From contig CAKUNB010000006.1 of the NCBI GenBank assembly GCA_934668285.1, positions 1 through 26,762 on the forward strand: DNA of 26,762 nt. The letters run 5' to 3'. The translations under genes were made by a program, and so were the position numbers. Position 1 is the stretch's first letter, and each line of letters begins with the position of its first letter. The notes beneath the pieces were generated by a model. It made no database searches and was not told the origin of the DNA. It saw only the letters and a list, made by a program, of their open reading frames with translations. This document shows, piece after piece, positions 1 to 8,422 of the stretch. Source of the stretch: an uncultured Oscillospiraceae bacterium (lineage in GTDB: Bacteria; Bacillota; Clostridia; Oscillospirales; Oscillospiraceae).

Positions 1-1
1 C

Positions 2-214
2 ACCAAGACGGTCGTGACCTCGTCGCAGCGGCGCATTGCGGTGGAGATCGGGCGGATCGGGCGGCGCAACGCCTTCCTGTCCGTCGACGGCGGGCGGGCG
101 CTGCGCCTGTGTACCGGCGACCGTATCACCATTACCCGCTCAAAGCACGTAACGCGTCTCGTTCGCCTGAGCAGCAGAGACTTTTTTGACGTTGTGAAAA
201 ATAAGTTTAGGTAG
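2..214 (+). CDS. nadK: NAD kinase, C-terminal fragment
   Basis: This is the 3' end of a gene that begins before the window; the frame is open from base 2 to the TAG at 212-214 and gives about 70 residues. The tail reads as the end of the ATP-NAD kinase fold: an LSVDGG strand-turn, then a GDRITITRS segment and a terminal FFDVVKNKFR helix, which matches how bacterial NAD kinases end (VDG, GD.I.I..S, FFDVL). NAD kinase phosphorylates NAD to NADP in the cytosol. The position just before argR and recN supports the call, because nadK-argR-recN is a common order in Clostridia and Bacilli. The ATP-binding GGDGT motif lies outside the window, so the assignment rests on the tail and the neighbours. The argR start is 8 bases beyond the stop, which suggests co-transcription. 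Confidence 0.85.
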   Translation, partial: TKTVVTSSQRRIAVEIGRIGRRNAFLSVDGGRALRLCTGDRITITRSKHVTRLVRLSSRDFFDVVKNKFR

Positions 215-222
215 GTGCATCT

Positions 223-675
223 ATGAAAGCAGGACGACAGAAGAAAATTTTGGAGCTGATCTCCGAAAAGAACATCGAGACGCAGGAGCAGTTGCTCAAC
301 GAGCTGCACGCATGCGGCTACAAGAGCACGCAGGCGACCGTCTCCCGCGATATCAAGGAGCTGCGCATTGTCAAGTCGCTTGACGGAATCGGCGGCTACC
401 GCTACAGCGTGCCGCACAAGCACGAGGTTGAGCATTTCGACGGGCGCTTCCGCGTGATCTTCCGCGAATGCGTCACGTCCATCGACTGCGCGCAGAACCT
501 GATTGTCATCAAGACCATGCCGGGCCTCGGCGCGGCGGCGGGCGCGAACATCGACGCGCTGCACATGCCCTCGGTCGTCGGCACGCTTTCCGGCGACGAT
601 ACTACACTGGTCATTATGCGCGACAACATCTCGGCGACGGATTTCTGCGACGAAATCCACCGGATGCTCGACTGA
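223..675 (+). CDS. argR: Arginine repressor ArgR
   Basis: The product has 150 residues, the normal length for ArgR/AhrC. The N-terminal winged helix-turn-helix (about residues 1-70) includes QATVSRDIKELRIVK, the DNA-recognition signature. The C-terminal domain (about 80-150) carries IKTMPGLGAAAGANID and GTLSGDDTTLVI; the GDD segment is the arginine-binding, hexamer-forming motif. In this family the arginine-bound hexamer represses arginine biosynthesis and can activate catabolism by binding ARG boxes. The gene starts 8 bases after the nadK stop and ends 13 bases before recN, as in many Gram-positive genomes, so the three are probably one operon. The start is the only ATG that leaves the wing-helix domain complete; the preceding AGGTAGGTG is a modest ribosome site. 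No arginine genes are visible in this window. Confidence 0.96.
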   Translation: MKAGRQKKILELISEKNIETQEQLLNELHACGYKSTQATVSRDIKELRIVKSLDGIGGYRYSVPHKHEVEHFDGRFRVIFRECVTSIDCAQNLIVIKTMPGLGAAAGANIDALHMPSVVGTLSGDDTTLVIMRDNISATDFCDEIHRMLD

Positions 676-688
676 GGGAGGCTGCGCC

Positions 689-2338
689 ATGCTCCGGCTG
701 CTGCATATTGAAAATATCGCCGTCATTGAGCAGGCCAATATCGTCTTTGAGCCGGGCTTCAACGTGATGACCGGCGAAACCGGCGCGGGCAAATCCATCG
801 TCATCGACGCCATTTCCGCAATTCTGGGCGAACGCGCCTACCGCGACATGATCCGCACCGGCGAGAGCAAGGCCTCCGTCCGCGCGATTTTTGACAATGT
901 AGCGCGTCTGCCGTGGTTCGAGGAAAACGGCGTTCCCTACGAGGAGGAGACGATCGTCCAGCGCGAGATTTATCTCGACGGAAAAAACGTCTGCCGCGTC
1001 AACGGAATGCCGGTGAGCGTGAGCCTTTTGAAGAAGCTCGGCATTCAGCTCATCAACATCCACGGCCAGCACGATTCGGCCGCGCTGTTTGACGAGAACT
1101 ACCATCTGTCCTTCCTCGACGGCTTTGCCTGCGACGCGCCCGCGCTGGCGGCCTATACCGAGCGGTATCAGGCCGTGCAGGCCCTGCGGCGGGAGATCGA
1201 GCGGCTTTCCATGGACGAGAGCGAGAAGCTGCGCCGCATGGAGACGCTGAAATATCAGATCGACGAAATCAGCCGCGCCGAGCTGAAGGCCGGCGAGGAC
1301 GACGAGCTGGAAAGCCGCCGCAAGCTGCTGCAAAATTCGGAAAAGCTCTCCGACGGTTTGCAGGAGGCCAACGCCTGCCTCGACGGCGGCGAGGGCACCG
1401 ACGGCGCGGCAGAGCTGCTGGGGCAGGCCGAGCGGGCGCTGGCCAAGCTGTCGCGCTACGACGACTCACTGGCCGCGCTGCACGATACGGTGGCGGACCT
1501 GATGTATCAGGTGCGCGACATGGCCGAGCAGGTCGGCGACCGGCTGTACGCCCTGTCGTACTCCGCCGACGAGCTCGAGCGCATCGAGGAGCGGCTGGAC
1601 ACGATCCACCGCCTGCGCCGCAAGTACGGCGCGGACTGCGCGGAGATTCTGGCCTATCTCGAGCGGGCAAAAAACGAGCTGGACGAGATCGAATTTGCCG
1701 ACGACCGGCTCGAACAGCTGCGCGGCAAGCAGAAAGCTGCCGAGAAGGCCGCGTGGGACGCAGCGCTGGCGCTGCGGGACGTGCGGAAAACCGCCGCCGC
1801 CGCGCTGACGGAGCGGGTTCTAAAGGAGCTGGCCGATCTCGATATGAAGCGGGTGCAGTTTGCCTGCGAATTTACCGAGACGGAGCTGACGCCCCTCGGC
1901 GCGGACGCTGTGGCATTTTATATGTCTGCAAACCTCGGCGAGTCGCTCAAGCCGCTCAACAAGGTCGCCTCCGGCGGCGAGCTGGCGCGCATCATGCTGG
2001 CGCTCAAGAACGTGCTGGCCGAGCGCGACCATGTGCCGACGCTGATTTTTGACGAGGTGGACACCGGCGTTTCCGGCCGCGCCGCACAGCGCGTGGCGGA
2101 GAAGCTGCGCTCCGTCTCCCGCAGTAAGCAGGTCCTGTGCGTGACGCACCTGCCGCAGCTGGCGGCGCTGGCCGACACGCACCTGCTCATTGCCAAGGGC
2201 GAGCACGGCGGCCGCACCTTTACAACCGTGACGCCGCTGGACTTCGAGGGCCGCAAGGCCGAGCTTGCCCGCATCATCGGCGGCACGAATATTACGGAAA
2301 CAACGCTGCAAAGCGCAGCGGAAATGCTGTCTCACTGA
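689..2338 (+). CDS. recN: DNA repair protein RecN
   Basis: The product is 549 residues, the usual RecN length. The frame is open further upstream (to 503), but the ATG at 689 is preceded by GGGAGG and gives the canonical N-terminus MLRLLHIENIAVIE, so the upstream extension inside argR is rejected. The Walker A motif GETGAGKS is at residues 29-36. The central part (about 160-370) is rich in Glu, Lys, Arg and Leu and fits the SMC-like coiled coil. The C-terminal half has the ABC signature KVASGGELARIMLALK, Walker B TLIFDEVDTGVSG and a VTHLPQLAALAD switch histidine. RecN is a cytosolic SMC-like ATPase that helps hold DNA ends during double-strand break repair. In many spore formers spoIVB follows recN; here a secreted glycosidase follows instead. 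Confidence 0.97.
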   Translation: MLRLLHIENIAVIEQANIVFEPGFNVMTGETGAGKSIVIDAISAILGERAYRDMIRTGESKASVRAIFDNVARLPWFEENGVPYEEETIVQREIYLDGKNVCRVNGMPVSVSLLKKLGIQLINIHGQHDSAALFDENYHLSFLDGFACDAPALAAYTERYQAVQALRREIERLSMDESEKLRRMETLKYQIDEISRAELKAGEDDELESRRKLLQNSEKLSDGLQEANACLDGGEGTDGAAELLGQAERALAKLSRYDDSLAALHDTVADLMYQVRDMAEQVGDRLYALSYSADELERIEERLDTIHRLRRKYGADCAEILAYLERAKNELDEIEFADDRLEQLRGKQKAAEKAAWDAALALRDVRKTAAAALTERVLKELADLDMKRVQFACEFTETELTPLGADAVAFYMSANLGESLKPLNKVASGGELARIMLALKNVLAERDHVPTLIFDEVDTGVSGRAAQRVAEKLRSVSRSKQVLCVTHLPQLAALADTHLLIAKGEHGGRTFTTVTPLDFEGRKAELARIIGGTNITETTLQSAAEMLSH

Positions 2339-2383
2339 TGCAATATTTTAATCAGGAATCAGCATCAGAAAGGATGATGTATC

Positions 2384-4582
2384 ATGAAAACCAAGAAATC
2401 TCTGCGTCTGCTTGCGTGCCTCCTGCTGGTGGGCCTGCTGGCGGCGCTGGCGCCGTCGGTTGCGGCCATGCCGTCATGGTTCTTCCACGACCACACCGAC
2501 TGGCACTTTGACCTGACCCAAGAGCCGGACCGCGCCATGACGGTGGAGGAGTACATCGCCCTCGTGCGCGCCTATTCCTACTGGTCGGTCGGCATCGAGG
2601 GCACCGCGCCGCGCGACCGCGACGGCGACCTGCCCGCCGACTGGGCTGCCCCGTATGTCTGCGAGGCCGCGAGCTACGGCATCATCGATCCCTCGGAGCT
2701 GGACTACAGCGAGCCGATCACCCTCGGCAGAGCGGTTGCGATCATGGTGCACAGCAAGGGCCTGTACGGCTTCAACGCGATCAACATGTATCAGTTCCGC
2801 GGCACGTCCGGCCTGACGAACGAGGAGCGCCTGTGCCTGAACACGGCGGTGGACTACGGCATTTTGCAGTACACGCAGAACATGGACGTCAGCAAGCAGC
2901 TGCCGCGGCGCGATCTGGAAACCAAATATCTCATTCCCGACCCAACCGACACGCCCACGCCGGTCGTCGGCCAGAAGCGCTGCGCCGAGAACTTCCGCTA
3001 TTCGATGGGCTTCTTTGAGGACTGCTACAACTCCTACGAGGAGAGCGCACGGCAGGTGGAGCTGCTGAAAAAGAACAGCGCTTCGTTCAATATCGTCACC
3101 ATCGACGCCATCTACATGATGGAAAACAAGGTCGCCGAGGCGAAAAAGGGCGGCCAGTATGTCGGCGAGTTTATCGAGCACCCGAGCATGGGCGAGCAGG
3201 ACCCGCAGCTGGAACTGATCTCCTACTGCAAGGAGCAGGGGATCACGGTGCTCGGCGGCGTGATCGTCTACTACGACGACTCCGTCTTCAAGAAGATGCA
3301 GGCCGACGAGTCCGTGATGGACGTCGCCGTGCAGGAGCTGGCGGAGATCGTGCAGCGCTACGACCTCGACGGCATCAACTTTGACGTGGAATACACCGGC
3401 AACGACTACCGCGCGGTCTATTCAAAGCTGGTAACCAAGCTCTCGCAGCGGCTGCATGCCGACGGCAAGATGCTGATGCTGACCATCGGCGGCTATATGT
3501 GGGACAAGGACGAGGCTACGACGATGTATGATTACGACGTCGTCCGCGAGGTGGCCGACCTTGCCACTATCATAACCTATGACGTCAACAGCGCCCTGTT
3601 CTTCCGCAACAATCCCAGCGCGCCCTATGGCGAGATCAGCAGCCTGACCTACACCGCGCGTAGCGCGCGCTATGCCGCAAGCGTGATCGGCGCGGACAAG
3701 GTGCTGCTCGGCCTAGGCGGCTACGGCATCGACTTTAACCTCAACGACCGCCAGAAGACGCACAATATCACCATGCCCGAGGTATGGGCGCTGCGCGACC
3801 GGTACGGCGCGCAGGAGAAGACGACGGACGACGTCGTGGACGACCGCTACTTTACCTACACGGAAAACGGCGAGCAGCACTTCGTCTACTATGAATCGCC
3901 CAAGGGGATGCGCCGCAGAGTGGAGCTTGGCGTGAATTACGGCCTTGCCGGTGTGGCGGGCTTCTATATCGGCGGCGAGTACGACAGCATGTTTGCCGAT
4001 ATCGCCAAGCATCTGACCGACCTGCCGTTTACCGACCTTGACCCGTCGCAGTGGTACTACGAGGGCGCGAAGTTTGCCGTTGACAACAAGCTCATGAACG
4101 GCATCAGCAGCAGCAAATTTGACCCCGAGGGCACGATGACGCGCGCGATGCTCGTCACCGTCCTCTGGCGCTACGCAGGCTCGCCCGCCGAGGGCGCGAA
4201 TTCCTTCGTTGACGTTCCCTCCGGCCAGTGGTACACGCAGGCCGTCTCGTGGGCGGCCTCGAAGGGCATCGTCAACGGCACGAGCAGAACGACCTTTGAG
4301 CCGGACGGCAACATTACCCGTGAGCAGATGGCGGCGATTCTCTACCGCTACGCCAACTATGCGCAGGTCGATGTCTCTGCGCGGCGGGACTTCAGCAGCT
4401 TCCCCGACAGCGGCAGCGTCAGCGGCTACGCGAAGGACGCGCTGAGCTGGTGCATCGCCAGCGGCATCATCAACGGCTCCCGCGAAAACGGTGTCGACTA
4501 CCTCCTGCCGCAGGGCAACGCTACGCGCGCGCAGGTCGCGACGATCTTCATGCGCTACATCCGCCTTTGCGCAAAGGGATAA
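2384..4582 (+). CDS. Secreted GH18 glycoside hydrolase with SLH domains
   Basis: The product has 732 residues. Residues 1-28 are a signal peptide (KTKK, then a Leu/Ala-rich core, ending near VAAMP). About residues 45-170 hold two degenerate SLH-like units. The catalytic GH18 barrel spans about 195-545, with the active-site motif DGINFDVE: D329, D334 and the catalytic acid E336. Asn at 332, where chitinases have Asp, is the form known from spore-cortex GH18 enzymes such as YaaH/SleL. The C-terminus has three clear SLH repeats (about 550-600, 605-660, 665-730), each with W-Y-AV--A-G-NG and TR---- patterns, which would anchor the protein to cell-wall polymers. The start has an AGAAAGGATG site upstream. 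The likely substrate is an N-acetylglucosamine polymer, perhaps cortex peptidoglycan; which one cannot be read from the sequence. It lies 45 bases after recN with no terminator seen between. Confidence 0.88.
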   Translation: MKTKKSLRLLACLLLVGLLAALAPSVAAMPSWFFHDHTDWHFDLTQEPDRAMTVEEYIALVRAYSYWSVGIEGTAPRDRDGDLPADWAAPYVCEAASYGIIDPSELDYSEPITLGRAVAIMVHSKGLYGFNAINMYQFRGTSGLTNEERLCLNTAVDYGILQYTQNMDVSKQLPRRDLETKYLIPDPTDTPTPVVGQKRCAENFRYSMGFFEDCYNSYEESARQVELLKKNSASFNIVTIDAIYMMENKVAEAKKGGQYVGEFIEHPSMGEQDPQLELISYCKEQGITVLGGVIVYYDDSVFKKMQADESVMDVAVQELAEIVQRYDLDGINFDVEYTGNDYRAVYSKLVTKLSQRLHADGKMLMLTIGGYMWDKDEATTMYDYDVVREVADLATIITYDVNSALFFRNNPSAPYGEISSLTYTARSARYAASVIGADKVLLGLGGYGIDFNLNDRQKTHNITMPEVWALRDRYGAQEKTTDDVVDDRYFTYTENGEQHFVYYESPKGMRRRVELGVNYGLAGVAGFYIGGEYDSMFADIAKHLTDLPFTDLDPSQWYYEGAKFAVDNKLMNGISSSKFDPEGTMTRAMLVTVLWRYAGSPAEGANSFVDVPSGQWYTQAVSWAASKGIVNGTSRTTFEPDGNITREQMAAILYRYANYAQVDVSARRDFSSFPDSGSVSGYAKDALSWCIASGIINGSRENGVDYLLPQGNATRAQVATIFMRYIRLCAKG

Positions 4583-4589
4583 AAAACAC

Positions 4590-4618
4590 TTGACAAACGC
4601 GGCCGCATTTGATACGAT
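4590..4618 (+). promoter_or_regulatory. Promoter for the tyrS T-box transcript
   Basis: A perfect -35 TTGACA (4590-4595) is separated by 17 bases from TACGAT (4613-4618). It lies just after the stop of the GH18 gene and just before the T-box leader, with transcription expected to start near 4625. Confidence 0.8.
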
Positions 4619-4624
4619 GCCCGC

Positions 4625-4894
4625 AGAGAACGCAGTGATGGGACGAAGTAGCCGATTTTGCCCACGCAAAGAGAGCCGCCGGTTGGTGTAAGGCGGTCGG
4701 GGCGGTCGGCGAAATACCTCCCGGAGCGGCTGGCCGGAACGGAAACCAGTAGGGTCAGACGGGTGCGCCCGTGAGCGCGCAGGGGTTTTTGACCGAACCC
4801 GACGAGGCAGCCGCCGCGAGGCCGCTGCGAACCAGAGGTGGTACCGCGTAATTTTTACGCCCTCTGTCCGAACGGACAGAGGGCGTTGTTTTTT
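4625..4894 (+). promoter_or_regulatory. Tyr-specific T-box leader of tyrS
   Basis: This 270-base leader has the parts of a T-box riboswitch. Stem I carries AGTA on its 5' side (near 4648) and GAAATACC on its 3' side (4711-4718), where TAC at 4715-4717 reads as a tyrosine specifier codon. The conserved T-box AGAGGTGGTACCGCG is at 4834-4848; its TGGT bulge fits the ACCA end of a tRNA with discriminator A. The terminator is a perfect inverted repeat, ACGCCCTCTGTC (4857-4868) against its complement ending at 4886, followed by a T-rich run to 4894. AGAGG (4835-4839) can instead pair with CCTCT (4861-4865) as the antiterminator. Uncharged tRNA-Tyr would favour read-through, so tyrS should rise when tyrosine charging falls. 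The match of specifier codon to the downstream gene makes this secure. Confidence 0.93.
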
Positions 4895-4905
4895 AGGAGG
4901 AAACA

Positions 4906-6132
4906 ATGAAAGTTTATGACGAGCTGGTCGCCCGCGGCCTGATTGCGCAGGTGACGAACGAGGAAGAGATCCGCGAAATGATCGACAATGGCAAGGCGAC
5001 GTTCTATATCGGCTTCGACCCGACGGCCGATTCGCTGCACGTCGGCCATTTCATGGCCCTGTGCCTGATGAAGCGCCTGCAAATGGCGGGCAACAAGCCC
5101 ATCGCCCTCATCGGCGGCGGCACGGCCATGATCGGCGACCCGTCCGGCCGCACCGACATGCGCTCGATGATGACGCGCGAAACGATCGACCACAACTGCG
5201 CGTGCTTCAAAAAGCAGATGGAGCGCTTCATCGAATTCGGCGAGGGCAAGGCACGGATGGTCAATAACGCCGACTGGCTGCTCAAGCTGAATTACGTGGA
5301 CTTTATCCGCGACATCGGCGGCTGCTTCTCGGTCAACAACATGCTGCGCGCCGAGTGCTTCAAGCAGCGCATGGAAAAGGGTCTGAGCTTCCTCGAATTC
5401 AACTACATGCCCATGCAGTCCTATGACTTCTACTACCTGTTCCAGCACTACGGCTGCAATATGCAGTTCGGCGGCAACGACCAGTGGAGCAACATGCTCG
5501 GCGGCACCGAGCTGATCCGCCGCAAGCTCGGCAAGGATGCGCACGCCATGACCATCACGCTCCTGCTCAACTCCGAGGGCAAAAAGATGGGCAAAACCGC
5601 CAAGGGCGCGGTCTGGCTCGACCCGAACAAGACCTCGCCGTTCGACTTCTACCAGTACTGGCGCAACATCGACGATGCCGATGTCATGAAGTGCATCCGG
5701 ATGCTGACCTTCCTTCCGCTGGAAGAAATTGACGCGATGGACAAATGGGAGGGCAGCGAGCTGAACAAGGCCAAGGGCATCCTCGCCTACGAGTTGACCA
5801 AGCTCGTCCATGGGCAGGAGGAGGCCGAGAGGGCCAAGGCGGCGGCGCTGGCGCTGTTCGGCGGCGGCGCGGACGACGCCAACATGCCCACCACCGAGCT
5901 GACCGCCGCGCAGCTCACGGACGGAAAAATCGCGATTCTTGACCTGATGCTGGCCTGCAAGCTGGCCCCGTCCAAGTCCGAGGCCCGCCGCCTCGTCCAG
6001 CAGGGCGGCGTGTTCGCCGACGACGAGAAGGTCGCCTCCATCGACGTGACCTTCACCGCCGAGCAGCTCAAAGCCGGCGTCAAGCTCCGTAAGGGCAAAA
6101 AGGTCTACCACAAGGCAATTCTTGCCGAATAA
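4906..6132 (+). CDS. tyrS: Tyrosyl-tRNA synthetase
   Basis: The product has 408 residues, normal for bacterial TyrRS. It charges tRNA-Tyr with tyrosine in two steps through tyrosyl-AMP. The class I HIGH signature appears as HVGH (residues 45-48) after DPTADSL, and the KMSKS loop appears as KMGKT (227-231), a known variant in Tyr[11 protein letters not shown] in the middle is the tyrosine/tRNA pocket segment of this family. The last 65 residues ([20 protein letters not shown] and on) are the S4 RNA-binding domain. An AGGAGG site (4895-4900) sits 5 bases before the ATG. The gene is alone between its T-box and a strong terminator, so it is probably a single-gene unit controlled by tRNA-Tyr charging. 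Confidence 0.98.
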   Translation: MKVYDELVARGLIAQVTNEEEIREMIDNGKATFYIGFDPTADSLHVGHFMALCLMKRLQMAGNKPIALIGGGTAMIGDPSGRTDMRSMMTRETIDHNCACFKKQMERFIEFGEGKARMVNNADWLLKLNYVDFIRDIGGCFSVNNMLRAECFKQRMEKGLSFLEFNYMPMQSYDFYYLFQHYGCNMQFGGNDQWSNMLGGTELIRRKLGKDAHAMTITLLLNSEGKKMGKTAKGAVWLDPNKTSPFDFYQYWRNIDDADVMKCIRMLTFLPLEEIDAMDKWEGSELNKAKGILAYELTKLVHGQEEAERAKAAALALFGGGADDANMPTTELTAAQLTDGKIAILDLMLACKLAPSKSEARRLVQQGGVFADDEKVASIDVTFTAEQLKAGVKLRKGKKVYHKAILAE

Positions 6133-6135
6133 AAA

Positions 6136-6176
6136 CCAACCGGCTCCCGAGGCTTTTTCCTCGGGAGCCGGTGGCT
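6136..6176. terminator. Bidirectional terminator between tyrS and the araC-type gene
   Basis: A perfect 13-base-pair stem, CCGGCTCCCGAGG (6140-6152) with its complement at 6159-6171, closes a 6-base loop. Outside the stem one strand has GGCTTTATTATT and the other TTGGTTTTTATT, so it can end transcription of tyrS from one side and the AraC gene from the other. Confidence 0.88.
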
Positions 6177-6179
6177 TTA

Positions 6180-7346
6180 TTATTCGTCCTGCAGGGTTTT
6201 GGCGTATTCGGAGGGCGAGAGGCCGAAATTGTCCTTGAACTGGCGCGAAAAATGGTGAATCGTGGAGTAATGCAGCAGCGCGGCAATCTGGGTCAGGTTG
6301 TGCCGGCCCTCGCGGATGAGCGTCTTGCTCTCCTCGAGCTTGACGCGGCGGATATATTCGCCGGGCGAAATGCTCAGCTGCCGCCGGAACAGCGCCGTCA
6401 GATGCGACGTGCTCACGCCGACCTCCTTTGCCACCAGCTCCACGGAAAGCCGGTCATAGACATGGTCGGCGATGTATTGCAGGGAGCGGCTGATGAGCTG
6501 ATTTTCGTTGTGCAGCGCCAGCGGCGTTTTCAGGCGATCCCTCCGGCCGCCGCTGTCGCGCAGGATGTCCAGCAGCAGGAGCTTGAGGTTGCAGCGGATG
6601 AAATCGCCGCTGTAGGCGTCGTTCTGCTCGGTCTCGCGCAGAACACCCTTCAGCAGCGCCGCCTCCGCTGAGGACAGGTCGATCACGCGGTCGGCCAGCG
6701 GCAGCGGCAGGTCGCTTTCCAGATCGAAGGCAATCGTCAGAAAGCGCACGGGCGCGTCCAGCTCGGCATACTGCATGTGCCACTGGTTCGGGCCGAACAG
6801 CATGAGCTGCCCCTGCTTGAGCGAGTAGCCGCTGCCGTCGACGACGCAGTGCAGGCGGCCCCGATCCACGTAGGTCAGCTCGTACATCGAGTGCGCCTCG
6901 CCCTTGAACAGGAAGCCGCTCTCTTCCTCGTGGTAGAACAGCGTGTAAATTTCGCCCAGCCGCAGGCAGTCACCGATTTTGAGATTGTCCGCGGCGGTCA
7001 GCGGCTGCGTCCGCTCGAGCGCGGCGGCCTTCGGACGGGACAGCCGGACGGAGCACTCCTGCTGATACGGCACGAGGGCAAATTCCACCCCGGCTGCGAG
7101 GCAGACCGGCTTATCCAGATAGAAAAATGCGGCTCGCTGCGCGTCACGGACGGCCAGCACGGTCATGCCCTGCTCAAAGTCCAGGTACAGCGGCTCCGTG
7201 CAGCGCTGAAAGTACGGTTCTCCGGCGGTGTAGCGGCAGACCGCCTCGGCCCAGTCCTCCCCCTGCGGGAAGCCGCGGTTGGGCAGGCGGTCGCGCAGAA
7301 TGCGGCCGTAGCCGGTAAAGGTCTGCCGGTTCAGATTTTCAATCAA
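6180..7346 (-). CDS. AraC-family transcriptional regulator with cupin-type sensor
   Basis: The product has 388 residues. Two C-terminal AraC helix-turn-helix units (about 290-388) are clear: VAKEVGVSTSHLTALFRRQL, then IAALLHYSTIHHFSRQFKDN and the typical ending GLSPSEYAKTL. The middle (about 145-215) looks like an AraC-type cupin, with GEAHSMYELTYVDRGR and a later GPNQWHMQY strand. The first 130 residues are an additional domain I do not recognise. The start is TTG at 7344-7346; AAAGGAGA lies 7-8 bases upstream on the minus strand and no better codon exists. It starts 30 bases after the nucleotidyltransferase stop on the same strand with no terminator seen between, so both probably come from the 8314-8342 promoter. 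Cupin AraC regulators usually sense sugars or small acids; the ligand here is unknown. Confidence 0.9.
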   Translation of the reverse strand: MIENLNRQTFTGYGRILRDRLPNRGFPQGEDWAEAVCRYTAGEPYFQRCTEPLYLDFEQGMTVLAVRDAQRAAFFYLDKPVCLAAGVEFALVPYQQECSVRLSRPKAAALERTQPLTAADNLKIGDCLRLGEIYTLFYHEEESGFLFKGEAHSMYELTYVDRGRLHCVVDGSGYSLKQGQLMLFGPNQWHMQYAELDAPVRFLTIAFDLESDLPLPLADRVIDLSSAEAALLKGVLRETEQNDAYSGDFIRCNLKLLLLDILRDSGGRRDRLKTPLALHNENQLISRSLQYIADHVYDRLSVELVAKEVGVSTSHLTALFRRQLSISPGEYIRRVKLEESKTLIREGRHNLTQIAALLHYSTIHHFSRQFKDNFGLSPSEYAKTLQDE

Positions 7347-7376
7347 GGCGGTGTCTCCTTTTCGTTTCGCTTTCCG

Positions 7377-8282
7377 TCAGGTAAACAGGCGGTCGGGATA
7401 CTGTCCCTGCGCGTGCAGGGCGGCAATGGCGGTCTGCACGTCGGGAAGATCCTCGCGGTAGGTCACGCCGTACCACGCCTCGTCGGTGTGCAGCACGCGC
7501 ACGCTGCCCAAGCCCTCCTGAATCTGCAAGTTCGCGACCGTGGGAAGGAAAAATTCGCATTTCAGGGGATTATCCGGCAGATTTTCCCGCAGGAAAACCG
7601 GGAAGCGGCGCTCCAGCTCGTCAAGAATGCGCGGCGTGAAGCCCCAGAAGTTCATCGACACCACCGTGTCGCCGGAAAGCGGCGTCCAGTGCTCGCCGTC
7701 GTCGGTGTAGGCCGCGTCGTCGCCGCGCTTTTCGATGCACGTGCGCTCGGTCACGCCGGTGAGCAGCCCGTTTTTCGTTTCGCAGATGCCGCGTGCCATC
7801 GTGCCGTTGGCGGTCATGGCGTTGCGCAGGCGGTAGCCGACCATGGCGTACTCATTGTCCGCGTGCGGCTGGCGAAAGAAGTCGGCCAGCGCGGTATAGG
7901 CGCCGCGGCCGTAAAAATCGTCGGCATTGATCGCGGCGAAATCGCCCGCGATCTCGTCCTTTGCGCACAGGATCGCGTGGCCCGTGCCCCACGGCTTCTG
8001 CCGCCCCTCCGGCACGGAGAAGCCTGCGGGCAGGCGGTCGTTCTCCTGATAGACGTAGACCACCTCGATGTGCCGCTCGACGGGCCGCAGCAGACGGCGG
8101 AAATCCTCGTCGATGGCATGCTTGATAATAAAGACCACCTTGCCGAAGCCGGCGGTGATCGCATCGTAGACGGAATAGTGAAGAATGCTGTTGCCCTCGG
8201 CGTCGACGGGGCTAATCTGCTTGAGTCCGCCGAAGCGGCTGCCCATACCCGCTGCCATGACGACCAGCGTGGGTTTGTTCAT
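7377..8282 (-). CDS. Nucleotidyltransferase (sugar-1-phosphate type)
   Basis: The product has 301 residues. The start at 8282 is chosen because GCGAAAGGAAG precedes it and it gives MNKPTLVVMAAGMGSRFGG, the nucleotide-binding loop of the NTP-transferase superfamily (G-x-G-x-R-F-G-G). The frame is open upstream to 8432, but that part covers the promoter region. KQISPVD, a YVYQENDRLPAG segment, KPWGTGHAILCAKD and INADDFYG (the metal-binding Asp region) follow in the order seen in glucose-1-phosphate nucleotidyltransferases. The family joins a sugar-1-phosphate and a nucleoside triphosphate to make a sugar nucleotide; the actual sugar cannot be deduced. The AraC gene follows closely on the same strand, which suggests regulated sugar metabolism. 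It is transcribed divergently from the pyrophosphatase gene, whose enzyme hydrolyses the pyrophosphate such reactions release. Confidence 0.88.
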   Translation of the reverse strand: MNKPTLVVMAAGMGSRFGGLKQISPVDAEGNSILHYSVYDAITAGFGKVVFIIKHAIDEDFRRLLRPVERHIEVVYVYQENDRLPAGFSVPEGRQKPWGTGHAILCAKDEIAGDFAAINADDFYGRGAYTALADFFRQPHADNEYAMVGYRLRNAMTANGTMARGICETKNGLLTGVTERTCIEKRGDDAAYTDDGEHWTPLSGDTVVSMNFWGFTPRILDELERRFPVFLRENLPDNPLKCEFFLPTVANLQIQEGLGSVRVLHTDEAWYGVTYREDLPDVQTAIAALHAQGQYPDRLFT

Positions 8283-8313
8283 GAAAGCACTTCCTTTCGC
8301 AATGTGTCCCGTT

Positions 8314-8342
8314 ATTATAGCAGAAGCAAAAATAAACTGCAA
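8314..8342 (-). promoter_or_regulatory. Promoter for the nucleotidyltransferase-AraC unit
   Basis: On the minus strand TTGCAG (8342-8337) is followed after 17 bases by a perfect TATAAT (8319-8314), about 30 bases before the start codon of the nucleotidyltransferase gene. Confidence 0.8.
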
Positions 8343-8370
8343 CAATTTCAGATATTTCTTTGCAAAAATG

Positions 8371-8399
8371 TTGACACCGCTGCCAAAAATGGGTAGGAT
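8371..8399 (+). promoter_or_regulatory. Promoter for the Mn pyrophosphatase gene
   Basis: TTGACA (8371-8376), 17-base spacer, TAGGAT (8394-8399), placed 23 bases before the start codon. It is back-to-back with the minus-strand promoter at 8314-8342, and only 28 bases separate the two -35 boxes. Confidence 0.8.
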
Positions 8400-8422
8400 G
8401 AAAAGGAAAGGGGGAATGCAGC

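Noticed and set aside
503..688. Upstream extension of recN
   Set aside because: It lies inside argR, and the ATG at 689 with GGGAGG gives the canonical RecN start.
6777..8396. Open frame of 539 residues on the plus strand opposite the AraC and nucleotidyltransferase genes
   Set aside because: Both minus-strand genes have family motifs and ribosome sites; this frame has neither.
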